Shown: in pieces, positions 54,900 to 64,000 of the stretch | Numbering within the stretch: position 1 is the first letter of the stretch | Layout of the letters: every line of letters starts with the position of its first letter | Source: Molanna angustata | Taxonomy: Eukaryota; Arthropoda; Insecta; Trichoptera; Molannidae | Reading direction: 5' to 3' | Length of the DNA stretch: 64,000 nucleotides | NCBI GenBank assembly: GCA_963576475.1 | Contig: OY754972.1 | Coordinates: 9,507,062-9,571,061 of the forward strand | The notes under the pieces: model-generated | The model's input: the letters and a program-made list of their open reading frames with translations, nothing else | Database searches by the model: none | Told to the model about the DNA's origin: nothing | Made by a program: the position numbers and the translations under genes

Positions 54900-55635
54900 A
54901 TTATTGAATAAAAATTCAACAGTAAAGGAATATTTCATATTTTAAGGTTGGTACACTTAGTTATTAATAGAAAGTTACTCAAATTAAAAGCTGAAATTTA
55001 AGACTTTTGAGGAGTTGAAATGAAATGGAGAATGATTCCGTAGGTACGTGGCGTATACCTTACCTACCTCATGGAATAAACTTTTTTTAGAAACAGATAA
55101 CGCGCGAGTAATCATTTTATATTTATTGTTATATAATATATACATTTAAGGCTGAAATAGCTTTTCAAAGACGAATTATAAAAAATCGATTCAATAAGTT
55201 ACCAACCTTTGTAGGTATTTCTTTGTTTGCCCACCTCTGTGTGTTGTACGGACCACGAAGCCTGGATCAATTAGTCGGCATCAACCGCAAGAAAAAATGA
55301 TTTTGGTCCGTAATTATTTTTGTTCATGATTACTTTACAATATAATTCGACATCTTATATAATTACGGTCCAAATAATAATCCGCTTCTCGGCTATGTGA
55401 TGATTCAGGTACCTACCTACCTACCTCGGTAATGAGGAGCGGTGGTGACTATAGCGGGTGAGATAAAAAATTGACCACGAGACTACGGAAACAGGGTAGA
55501 ACCTTGGATCCTAGAGAAACAGACCACACACTCCCGTGGATTTGAACGCATTGTATGTATTTACACCGATTTTTTTGCTATTGTTAACAGTAGGTTAAAC
55601 AATTTCGTGTTTAAAGTAACCAAACTAAATTCTTC
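54900..55635. other. No gene recognised; short inverted repeat
   Basis: Includes 15-bp perfect arms tttggtccgtaatta and complement at 55302-55316 and 55358-55372, possibly a small MITE, and GGTA/TACC units at 55410-55426. Confidence 0.4.
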
Positions 55636-55639
55636 GTCC

Positions 55640-55695
55640 TTCAGGCATCTATCTGCCCACTGCTGAATGCAGACCTCTTATAAGTACCTACTTCC
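55640..55695 (+). repeat. Common lepidopteran-type interspersed repeat fragment
   Basis: catctatctgcccactgctg then aatgcagacctctta resembles the 'ctgcccactgctgagtataggcctc' sequence widely scattered in moth and butterfly genomes. Identification is from memory of the pattern. Confidence 0.5.
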
Positions 55696-55699
55696 ATTC

Positions 55700-57290
55700 G
55701 TCTTTATGTTTTGGACTTTTTGGAAGGACGGGGACAATAACATCGGCCCGCTTCTGAGGCCGGTCTATTCCCCGGAAATAGAGACCATGGCATATGAAAA
55801 GGAAAAAAAATGGAAAACAAAACTATAATTGGTTACTAAACATTCGTAAACTGTAACCAGCATTACACACACTATATTCAAGAGCTGTTTCAAAATAATG
55901 TTCCATCTGGGAGACAGCTTTCATTAAGATCATCTGGATCACAGAGTACCATATCTTTAAAAGAATTGGGCATAGTCAATCTGGCGGCTTAATATGTTCG
56001 CGGTTCTAGTGTAAATTGCCTTTAAAGTTGAATTAATTGCCACTAGACATACGTGGAGCTCAGAGCATTGAGAGCATCGGTAGACTTCTTAAGACTGCCT
56101 TGTGTCGTAGAGCCAACAAAAAGCTGCAGCGCCCTTGGAGTGATCTTGTATCACTAAACGGCGCTTTATAAATTCTATTTACTATTAAATGCACTCAGCT
56201 AAACCGTACAGCTATAACAGTAACTTGAGTTCGGTACTGATAACTAAAGATTAGTTTAAATATCGGTAGCCAAACAGTTCTGTTATCATAACTCTGAATG
56301 TTCACATGTAAGTGTACTTCTTTAAATGCTTTTATTACTCTCGTTAAAGGTTAGGTACATGACTTTCTCGATACATTTATTGAATAAAATCCTAAAGAAT
56401 GCATGAATTTTTAACTATCACCATCATTAAATAAGTCTCTATTGTAATCGCTTTCAAATTTTCCTTTTATTGACTCGAGATTATGCCTAATATATGAAAT
56501 TCCTATTGTTAAGAGCATTATGGTACATATGTAGAGCATATTAGTTTTCCATTGACAATAGTCAATTTCTTTTCTATGATTTCTTTTAAAACTTTCAAAC
56601 TCAGTTATGTAGCAGTGGTTTTCGTGTTTTCGTATGTAATTCTCAACAATAAATCATATTCTGCAAGGTATGTGTAGTTTATACCTATTGAATAATTTGG
56701 ACTTTTAAGATCTTAATACGATCGATCAAATTTTTATCTATTAGATTTCGAGACTATAATTTCATGCGATTAATTAATTACTGAATGTTGCAATCCTTTA
56801 CAATCTCAATTCTAAGAGTGTATAGTCTGTATTATTCAAGAACAATAATTAGACTATTTTTATTTTGTTTATTGTTTCGTGCGAAAATTGTCTTTTAATA
56901 GAAATTTGTCCGTGAGAAAAATATGAATAATGATTGTGTTTGATGAAGAAACGCGTATTATTTAAACAATTCCATGAATAAAATAAATATTATAATAAGT
57001 CTTTATTTATATTTTAATACCATCGAATGAATTCTTTGGTACAATACTGTCATTGCTAACTATTAAATTTCAAACAAAAGGGAAAGCATTATTTAACAAC
57101 TGTGATAGGTAGGTATTCTCAACATTTAAAGATTGTAAATGAACAACTTATGATGGATGAACTTATACAATGTTTTAAATTTATTTAAAATTATTTATTA
57201 AATACCTACTTGTGAGAGGATACAAAATAATACTCCCTTCACACATTCTGGCAAATCATTAAATAGTCAACTAGGTACCCATATTTGAAT
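55700..57290. other. 1.6 kb without recognised gene
   Basis: Slightly GC-richer to about 56180, then AT-rich. No domain or repeat end recognised. Confidence 0.45.
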
Positions 57291-57295
57291 TTCCA

Positions 57296-57498
57296 TCCTG
57301 ATGAAATGTAATATTAGGTATAATCTGTGAGACGCCGGCATTAAATAGTGTTTCCACTATTTTCTATTATAATCGTTTTCGAGTTTCGGGTGAAAATACA
57401 AGAGACAAAATAACATCTCACATTATGTAGTTTGGCAATGAGGTTCACCACCCGTTCTGAGTGTAGTGTTTTTCGTCCTGATGAAATGTAATATTATG
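57296..57498 (-). repeat. Family B repeat, 3' half, bounded by TCATCCTGATGA units
   Basis: Between two catcctgatgaaatgtaata units (57297 and 57477) lies the family B 3' half (ctgtgagacgccggcattaa, atagtgtttccactattttc, gttttcgagtttcgggtgaa, aacatctcacattatg, caccacccgttctgagtgta). The copy stops at gtgttttt where the second unit begins. Confidence 0.8.
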
Positions 57499-57930
57499 TT
57501 TTTTAACAGATTTTTAATTATCTCAATAGAGACGAAGTTGGAATATTTATTGTAGGAGAACCGGGAAATCAAGGCACCTACAGGGCTTACGACCTGTCAT
57601 CGGCTGGTTTACGTGATCACTTTATGCGCTTGCGCAACGTTCACCAATTATGCCTTTTTAATGAGATCCCTATCAATTCAATTTTGAAACTTCTATATAT
57701 TGTAATACTGAAATTCTTTTCGCTTGAAAATAAGGAATTTTTACTACAGCCATCTATGGGTGAAATTATGAACAACAATATTATTATTTTTTATTTATTT
57801 TGTTGTAACACCATCTATTGAGAGAATTGGTTTTTTGTAAATAATGAAAGCTACAATTCTTATATGTGAGGTGACAATGCATTTTTCGCATAGAAGTCAC
57901 CCCTGAATTGCGCCAGACTTATAAGGTCTT
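57499..57930 (-). mobile_element. Family A repeat, copy 7, full length
   Basis: Complement of the whole element from taaaaaatctgttaa through the core to cgccagacttataaggtctt. The 65-codon frame at 57624 is a repeat translation. Confidence 0.92.
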
Positions 57931-57955
57931 AAGGTTGCGCCAGACTTATAAGACT

Positions 57956-58073
57956 TATTCCAACTTCGTCTCTATTGAGATAATTAAAAATCTGTTAAAA
58001 AATATCTTTGACTCCCGACAGGGAAAAAAAATCCAATGTTTGCGCATATGCAATAATAAAAATATATTCGATG
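57956..58073 (+). mobile_element. Family A repeat, copy 8, 3' end only
   Basis: ttccaacttcgtctctattg, gataattaaaaatctgttaa, gactcccgacagggaaaaaa, caatgtttgcgcatatgcaa. This places a plus-strand 3' end beside the minus-strand copy 7, with a second cgccagacttataaga between them (57938-57954). Confidence 0.88.
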
Positions 58074-58082
58074 TAATATTAT

Positions 58083-58245
58083 GGTTCATCCTGATGAAAT
58101 GTAATATTATAGTTATCATCCTGATGAAATGTAATATTATTTTTCATCCTGGTGAAATGTAATATTATGTATGATGAAATGTAATAGTGTTTTTCATCCT
58201 GATGAAATGTAATATTAAAATTTCCATCCTGATGAAATGTAATAT
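58083..58245. repeat. Minisatellite of about 27-bp units with internal TCATCCTGATGA
   Basis: Six units of tcatcctgatgaaatgtaat, spaced 24-32 bp. Each unit has an inverted tcatc/gatga core that could form a tiny hairpin. Isolated units also lie at 57297 and 57477. Confidence 0.92.
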
Positions 58246-58540
58246 TAAATCTGTGAGACCCCGGCATTGAATAGTGTTTCCACTATTTTCTATTATAACT
58301 AATCGTTTTCGGGTTTCGGGTGAAAATACAAGAGACAAAATAACATCTCACATTATGCTTGGTTTGGCACAGAGGTCCACCACCTATTCTGAATGTAGTG
58401 TTTTTTGGTGAGACAAAGACTGGTGTGTGGGGATACACGCACGTGTCTTGAATTATTTTCTGTAAAGTGATGCACACCCTCACACTTTTCACTATTTACC
58501 CCACATTGTGCGATTTGGCGTGATTATACGAAGGAATGAA
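58246..58540 (-). repeat. Family B repeat, full length
   Basis: From ctgtgagaccccggcattga, atagtgtttccactattttc, gtttcgggtgaaaatac, aacatctcacattatg, attctgaatgtagtg, gagacaaagactggtgtgtg to cacattgtgcgatttggcgt. It abuts the minisatellite. Confidence 0.9.
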
Positions 58541-58659
58541 ATAGGGAGGTAATAAATCAGTAAAAAATATATAATAGTTAAAAAAAAATAATGAAACACG
58601 GTAGGTACCTATATTTTTGTATTTTTATTCTGTTAATACAAAATAATAACAGTCATAAA

Positions 58660-58720
58660 CAGTTGCTTGCACCCTGCGCAAGTGGCGAGTTTATTGCCAT
58701 ATGGCAATTTCTTCTAAATA
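58660..58720 (-). mobile_element. Non-LTR retrotransposon 3'-end fragment
   Basis: ttgcttgcaccctgcgcaag, tggcgagtttattgccatat, ggcaatttcttc. Same module as 49395-49490. Confidence 0.6.
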
Positions 58721-59061
58721 ATTTATTATGTGACATCAAAAATTGCCATTTCATATTATTTATCATCAAAAGAAATAAGTGTAACACCACGATTTGACAA
58801 TTTAAATAAAGCACAATGGAGTTCCGAATAACTTTCCAATTGTTTAAAAACTATATTCTGTACAAAATGTTTTTTCTCATGCCGCAATAACAATACTATT
58901 CTCTATTGTCCGTAAAATCGGTTGTCTCTTGATTAAACAATTTAATATTTTAATCTTGCAACAATACTAAATCCGTGTAATTTGTTACAAGCGTGGTTAC
59001 ATCATCATTTTCGAGACAATTACACACACACACAACATGTGCTGTAAACTATAGAATACCA

Positions 59062-59467
59062 TATACCAGTGATGGCAAACCTTTTTGAGAAGCGGATCAA
59101 ATTTTGTCCAGTAATGAACGACTGAAGAAGGAAATATACAAAGCCGAAAAGAATGATACTGGGCAGGGGCGAGCCTTAAACCTGCGGAATTGGCAAACCG
59201 TGAAAGAAAATTGGGAAATGTCGAAAATTTAATGTTTTTTTAGCATCGTTGTTCATTTCAGTGGCCATAAAAAATATTTTTAAAATCACATTCCAAAATA
59301 ATATTTAAACTTGTGGCCATGTAAAGCATCGTATCTACATACGGTTAAATTTTCAATCTTGTAGTATGGTTGCAATAAAATAAATTAAAAATATTATATC
59401 TTGAATTTCTTAATATCATATTCATAGGCAAGCCGAGATTTTCGGCTTTTATAAGCAATTCCGCTAC
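59062..59467 (-). mobile_element. Family I repeat, hAT-like MITE, full-length copy 3
   Basis: Ends ccagtgatggcaaac (left) and complement of ccagtagcggaattgc (right) are imperfect inverted repeats. The interior, read on the minus strand, follows the order of 21352-21765. It lacks the GGTA/CCTA insertions of the other two copies (uninterrupted site at 59361-59370). CAGTG-like tips suit hAT, but no 8-bp target duplication is evident. Confidence 0.75.
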
Positions 59468-59574
59468 TGGTACTGGGTCGTAATAGAAAAATATTACAGG
59501 ACCATTTTAACGACATTCTGAAACAGGGAAACGCTAGAAGCCATTTGAATCACAGACTAATACGTATTATAGGT

Positions 59575-59775
59575 ACGATGCATGTAGATGAGTGTCAAGA
59601 TAGTAATGTGGCGTTCTGTTCTCTCTGCCTACCCAGTGAGGGAAGCAGCGTGATGATTTGTACGTATATAAAGTAGGTACTCAAATTTTGAGTTCCTGAT
59701 GAAATAGGAAAATAATTGGGAATAAATAAAAAGGGAAATAGCGTGATGGTTTGTATGTATGAAAAGTACCTACAC
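59575..59775 (+). repeat. Interspersed repeat with ctctgcctaccca motif
   Basis: gtggcgttctgttctctctg, cctacccagtgagggaag, gcgtgatgatttgtacgtat; a second gcgtgatggtttgtatgtat follows at 59730. Similar ctctgcctac.cc..gagggac.. gcgtgatgg occurs at 60930-60980. This motif is familiar from lepidopteran repeats. Confidence 0.55.
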
Positions 59776-59945
59776 GAATTTCGAGTTCCTGAGAAGGATT
59801 AATATTGCCATGAAATTGCTGACGACAATAAAAATACAATAGATTTCGTATCTGGGCTACATACTTAGAAAAGTATTCACTTCTGTAGCTCATCACTGAG
59901 GAAAAACGTGGTTTGGTCATACTATATAGCTCCGCAACATTCGAG

Positions 59946-60127
59946 CCAGGGGCCAAGTCTGATCTAATCAGCGAAATAAAAACCCTCACGATTACCCATA
60001 TCATGAATACCTATAATTATAATATGGAGTTCTATAATATCTTTAGATGTCATATGATAATTATATCCATGATATGGGCAATCACGAGGGTTTTGATTTC
60101 ACCAGTTGGACCAGACTTACCCTCCTG
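59946..60127. mobile_element. Foldback MITE, family D, copy 3
   Basis: Left arm caggggccaagtctgatc through gattacccatatcatg. Right arm atccatgatatgggcaatca through ggaccagacttaccctcctg. Between them a shortened centre with tctttagatgtcatatg. Confidence 0.85.
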
Positions 60128-60159
60128 CACTAATTTTCAGGTGTTCGAAGAGTTGCCCC

Positions 60160-60238
60160 ATACTGCCTGAAATTAAGAAACATTTCACCAGGTGATAGCC
60201 GAAAACGAGTAGACATCAAGAAGAAGAAGAAGAAGAAA
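60160..60238 (+). mobile_element. RTE-type 3' tail with (AAG)n
   Basis: ctgcctgaaattaagaaaca, tttcaccaggtgatagccga, aaacgagtagacatc then seven AAG units. Assigned by its tail only. Confidence 0.45.
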
Positions 60239-60239
60239 G

Positions 60240-60925
60240 TATTCAAAGGAGTGCTAATTGCCTTACAGCAGTCTCTTACAAGCAACGTCTAGTCTCATTT
60301 AAATTTGGTGCAATAGTAGTTCAGTTATTTTAATAACTAATGTATAATTTTTAGTAAATAATGAAACGAAAAAAAGAAATCGTACCATCACTGGCGGACA
60401 CCTAGGACTGGGTACGCGGTCGAAGCTTTGACCACCCCTGCTTTCGATTTTATACTACAGACTATTTTAATGTCCGCGGAGGTTTGAACATTTAAACGTT
60501 TGTTAAATACCCGAGCTAAATAGTTTCAGTACGAACAATGTCAATTTGTTTTGGTGACATACCACGGTGCGTAACATTAACTAAAAAATGGCTATAAAAC
60601 TGGTGGAGTGTGGGCAACGCTACACTCTCCACCTATTTTTGAAAAAAAAATTCCGTTTAAATTTTATTTGAAAAAAAAATGAATTAATATTATTTTAATT
60701 CATAATAGTCATTAGTCAAATTTAATGATTTCAGAGTTTTATTTAATTAATTATTTTTAATCAATAAAAAATCACTACGGTTTTAGTTTCTCTTGTGATG
60801 TCCTAGTTATTATTTTAAATATGAGTGTGAATTGATCTTAATAGATGATTAAATTATAATGCTTTTTTTACAACAAAAATATCAAAATAATAAAAAAACC
60901 GAATTCAGAAATATAAAGATAGAAA
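60240..60925. other. No gene recognised
   Basis: Includes a GC-richer patch 60385-60480 (ggcggacacctaggactggg) of unknown origin, then AT-rich DNA. Confidence 0.4.
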
Positions 60926-60929
60926 AAAT

Positions 60930-60985
60930 GTGGCGGTCGGTTCACTCTGCCTACTCCTTGAGGGACATGGCGTGATGGTTGGTAT
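60930..60985 (+). repeat. Interspersed repeat with ctctgcctac motif
   Basis: ggcggtcggttcactctgcc, tactccttgagggacatggc, gtgatggttggtatttatgt; related to 59575-59775. Confidence 0.5.
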
Positions 60986-61074
60986 TTATGTAGTAATATT
61001 ATCGTTCATACAATTCGCCTATATAGGTACAATATATACCTATGTAAATACGTGTTATACAGACTGCAGACGCC

Positions 61075-61345
61075 TTTGGAAATTGAAGAGTTTGATGATT
61101 TTTTCTCACAAGTCCTATAATCAGAAGTCGATTAAACTTATATGTGTGATTCCTGAAGCACTTTCTTCTAATCAAAAAAAGAATCATTAAAATCGGATAA
61201 TATGGTAAAGAATTTTTGTCGCTGAAGTGAAAATTGAAGAGTTTGATGATTTTCTCGTGGATCCCATGGTCAGATCTTGACCACATTGAAATCAGACCAA
61301 TCGGAAGATGCCTCCTTTCTAATGAAAAAAAGATTATCGAAAATG
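61075..61345 (+). repeat. Two tandem related modules
   Basis: Module 1 (61075-61195) and module 2 (61229-61345) share aaattgaagagtttgatgat then tttctc, a variable part, and cttctaat.aaaaaaagaat.atc. In module 2 the middle reads cccatggtcagatcttgacc. The 145-codon minus-strand frame 60999-61436, the longest in the window, reads through both modules and repeats itself, so I treat it as antisense of a repeat. Confidence 0.6.
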
Positions 61346-61349
61346 AACA

Positions 61350-62030
61350 ACGCAGTAAAAAGTTATCGTTATACCTATATACAAAAAAAAACTTTGGAAG
61401 ACGGTCAAAAAAATATACACAACTCTCCGCTATCATTATTGAAGGGAACAGTACAAAATAGACAAATAAAAAAATTCAAGTATTAGACAAAGGCGACATT
61501 TCATTACCGATTCATTACCTACGGATGGTTAGACGTTGAACAAATATTTGAACAATATTATAATCGTTTTTAGTTCCTACCTACCTGATTCACCGTACAT
61601 TAGGTATGTAGCATTTATTTACACTGTCACAAAAACATTCAGTGTTTGAGCTGTTCTTGTGTGTATGCTACTCCACATTCACAGGTCATAAATCATTCCG
61701 TGTTTATTTGCTGTGCCGTGAGTAATTAATGACCAGAATCGTCGACTATAATATAATGACATCAATTAAAAATACGAAACAATGGGCCTTTTTCTTCTTC
61801 CTGACTTTGTTAGACTTTGTTGTACGAAGATATTAGTAATCGTAATATGATGTCTCCACAACAGTCGCTCAAATTATGATATTTAGAATGAATCATGCCA
61901 TATGACCAATCTTGTTCTTTTTTATTCTTTTGAAGTTTAGATATCTCAAATAGGTATCCTCAAACATCGGTTCGATAAATGTAAAAAAAAAATATATTCA
62001 TTAAACAAATCAATCTCCGATGGTATGTTT
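61350..62030. other. No gene recognised
   Basis: AT-rich. Frames at 61234-61486 belong to or extend the preceding repeat. Confidence 0.4.
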
Positions 62031-62034
62031 ACGT

Positions 62035-62265
62035 TTATAGAAAGGGGAAACGATCATGAAGTGGTCAAGCTGGCCCTGAACATTCTCACACCATCTAGGG
62101 CTAGAGGCCGTCCAATAGCCTTCTGGGGGACAAATTATATTTGTAGAGGACTGGCTGACCAGTGAAATGACATGTGACAGAAAGACGTGGAGACAACGTA
62201 GCAGGACAGCTGACCCCAGATGAACTGGGAAGAGGCAAGGAAGAGAGAAAAGAGATATATCATAT
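62035..62265 (+). mobile_element. RTE-type retrotransposon remnant, ORF2 C-terminal end
   Basis: RARGRPIAFWGTN in one frame, then after a slip VEDWLTSEMTCDRKTWRQRS and RTADPR, stop, TGKRQGREK. R-RGRP--xW followed by DRxxWRxRxRTADP is the usual end of this retrotransposon protein type. The 97-codon minus-strand frame is a shadow. Confidence 0.75.
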
Positions 62266-62299
62266 TCATTACTCATAAATGTGAACATGTTAATTCTTC

Positions 62300-64000
62300 G
62301 CATTCATTCTCCAGTTATAATAAGCAAATGCAATGTTTGGCCTTGCTCTCCAGATTTTGATCTTGGTATTGCATCCACAGATGTGGTCTAAGTCTTGCGT
62401 ACTTGTAAAAGTCTAAGTATTAAAAATAAAATGTGAAAAAATACCCTTCAAATTTAGAATTCATAACTCTTAACAACATAGTTACATCCCTATAATGTCA
62501 ATAGCAGGCTATTGATAATATATTATAGGGATAAAATATTGCAATACAGCAAGACTCTTGCATTTATATTTTGAAAAACTCTTGGTTTGGACCCCTGGTC
62601 TTCTTCTCGGTGTTGCAGTGATAGGTACATGCTGTCTTAATGGCAAGACTTGTAAGATTTTGGTTCATCAAATGTTTTCCCAAGTCACTTAAACATGTCC
62701 CAAATCTTCCGTTTTGAATGTTCCATAATGCTCTTCTATAGATTGTGTAGATACTTTTTTCGTCACATAAAATGCATATTAGATCTTACAAGTCGGAAAT
62801 CATACATACATTTCATTCTGTCTAATAATTTGCGTAGGTATACCATAAAGGTATCATGTGGAAATATCAAACCTTGAGTTTCTACCTGACATACCTATTG
62901 TGGAGGTACATCTTCTCAATAAATTCCAGACGATATATCTGTTTCACACAATGTATCACAGGAAATTTTCAAATTAAACCATGTAGACATCTACACGTGT
63001 TTCGCTCCATCCGTTGGACACGACGCCGAAGTTGGCCCATTAAGTTTTGCAATTATGCGGTGGACTACCGAACAAATTCAACCGCAGGTTTACAATCGGT
63101 GTCGAAATTATTTCATGATAGCATTAACAGATCGTCTCGTACGTGTTTCCTGGTTGAATTCATTTAACAATCGACAAATTTGAATATCCCCATCTCTGGG
63201 TTTCATTCAGACGCTTCTAGCCGTTTCTTTAAAGGTACAATATTAATCTTCCTTACAGCAACTCCAAACTTCCTTTACATAGTCACTGCAACAGCTACAG
63301 TTGCAAAATTGCGTGTTGTACTACCAGCATTATCAAAAATCATATCCATAAAAAACTATGCATTCTCAGTATCTTGGTGTTGAAATAAAAAAATCCTCAC
63401 AAAAGTATCGCATTATTGCTTAAAATAAACAACTGTTTAATAATGGTTTTTATTTAAAGGTCAAAATTTAATTAAACACGACTATCATCAAACCGTTTTA
63501 ATTCTTGTTTAATTACGAACTCGAAAGAAAGATCTTGTTATACCACAGTATTATTTATTCTTAATTCTTATCCTCGTTTATTGCTTCTAGTTTCAAATCG
63601 ACATACCAAATTTTTATCAAATCTTGACTAACATCACGATGAAGCTCGGAATGCGTTACTAAATTTGAAACATTCTTATTTTTAAATTAATTGATTCAAA
63701 TTTGACGTATTGGACAGCCCTGAAATCATTTAAAGCTTTATACAGCCGGATGTGTTTAATGTCTTCTCTTCTTTGTTCTATTTGTTCAACTCCCTGAATC
63801 ATTATTTTATTTCTACGTTCATACATCAAACTATGCTTGTCCATTCATTGACGATGCTAAATGTTATTTTTACTCAAGCGTATACAATGTAGGATGTAGG
63901 TATCGATAGACAATTATGTTTGAACTTTTACGATGAACATTTTAGTGCATGTAACTTCTCTGATTATATTGTTTATCTTTATATTTAAGAGGACATACCT
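62300..64000. other. 1.7 kb without recognised gene
   Basis: AT-rich. The part 62860-63380 is somewhat GC-richer and carries frames on the plus strand (62856-63167 and 63180-63383). On the minus strand one phase gives ISCDTLCETDISSGIY, VETQGLIFPHDTFMVYLR and KLLDRMKCMYDF between stops, which could be a decayed coding sequence. I do not recognise a family. Nothing seen in 63400-64000. Confidence 0.35.

Noticed and set aside
57624..57821. 65-codon frame as a gene
   Set aside because: Translation of family A repeat; the same frame recurs in other copies.
60999..61436. 145-codon minus-strand frame, longest in the window, as a gene
   Set aside because: It reads through two tandem repeat modules and repeats its own sequence; no domain, no start context, F/I/K-rich.

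Overview
The window is AT-rich animal nuclear DNA of the kind found in large, repeat-filled insect genomes. I judge it most likely lepidopteran. The reasons are reverse-transcriptase tails of the RTE type ending in (GAA)n, a 'cccactgctgaatgcagacctctta' type repeat at 55.65 kb, tRNA-derived SINEs, DINE-1/Helentron-like elements with a GT tract, and pervasive GGTA/TACC tracts (also seen in aphids). There is no bacterial or viral gene layout. I found no complete protein-coding gene and no rRNA, tRNA or CRISPR locus. The window is intergenic or deep intronic, with at most a few candidate promoters or first exons.

Layout. 0-20 kb: very dense TAGGTACCTA-type tracts, several tRNA-derived SINE heads (0.4, 2.1, 2.7, 3.2 kb), a GC-rich island at 4.47-5.26 kb that is the best promoter candidate of the left part, foldback MITEs at 9.2, 10.15 and 12.65 kb, and the first copies of repeat families A (17.85 kb) and B (1, 18.9 kb). 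20-30 kb: non-LTR retrotransposon 3' ends (22.2-22.9 and 25.4-25.9 kb, minus strand) and two 1.04-kb Helentron-like elements in direct tandem (26.53-28.67 kb). 30-38 kb: AT-rich single-copy-looking DNA, a degenerate tandem array (31.6-32.3 kb), a GC-richer unit (32.3-32.6 kb), a SINE/minisatellite cluster (33.5-34.1 kb), RTE-type remnants on both strands, and a hAT-type MITE with a perfect 8-bp target duplication (37.37-37.64 kb). 38-50 kb: more A and B copies, a non-LTR RT C-terminus (40.64-41.15 kb) followed by a CA microsatellite, a 129-codon unassigned open frame (44.99-45.43 kb, minus), and a compact promoter-like unit with CRE/E-box and NRF1-type palindromes (48.96-49.3 kb). 50-64 kb: a perfect 159-bp inverted repeat made of two A cores, further RTE/LINE remnants, a composite of A, B and a TCATCCTGATGA minisatellite (57.3-58.5 kb), and two tandem related modules at 61.1-61.3 kb.

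The most unusual signal is a mutational one. When paralogous copies of repeat families inside this window are aligned to one another, they differ repeatedly by a clean 4-bp insertion of CCTA or GGTA placed directly after a TA dinucleotide (eight cases, at 13189, 17956, 21527, 34062, 37789, 38070, 46309 and 46905). This turns TA into TA-CC-TA or TA-GG-TA. Iterating that one step produces the mixed palindromic TAGGTACCTA tracts that fill the window. Names for families A-K are mine and local to this window.
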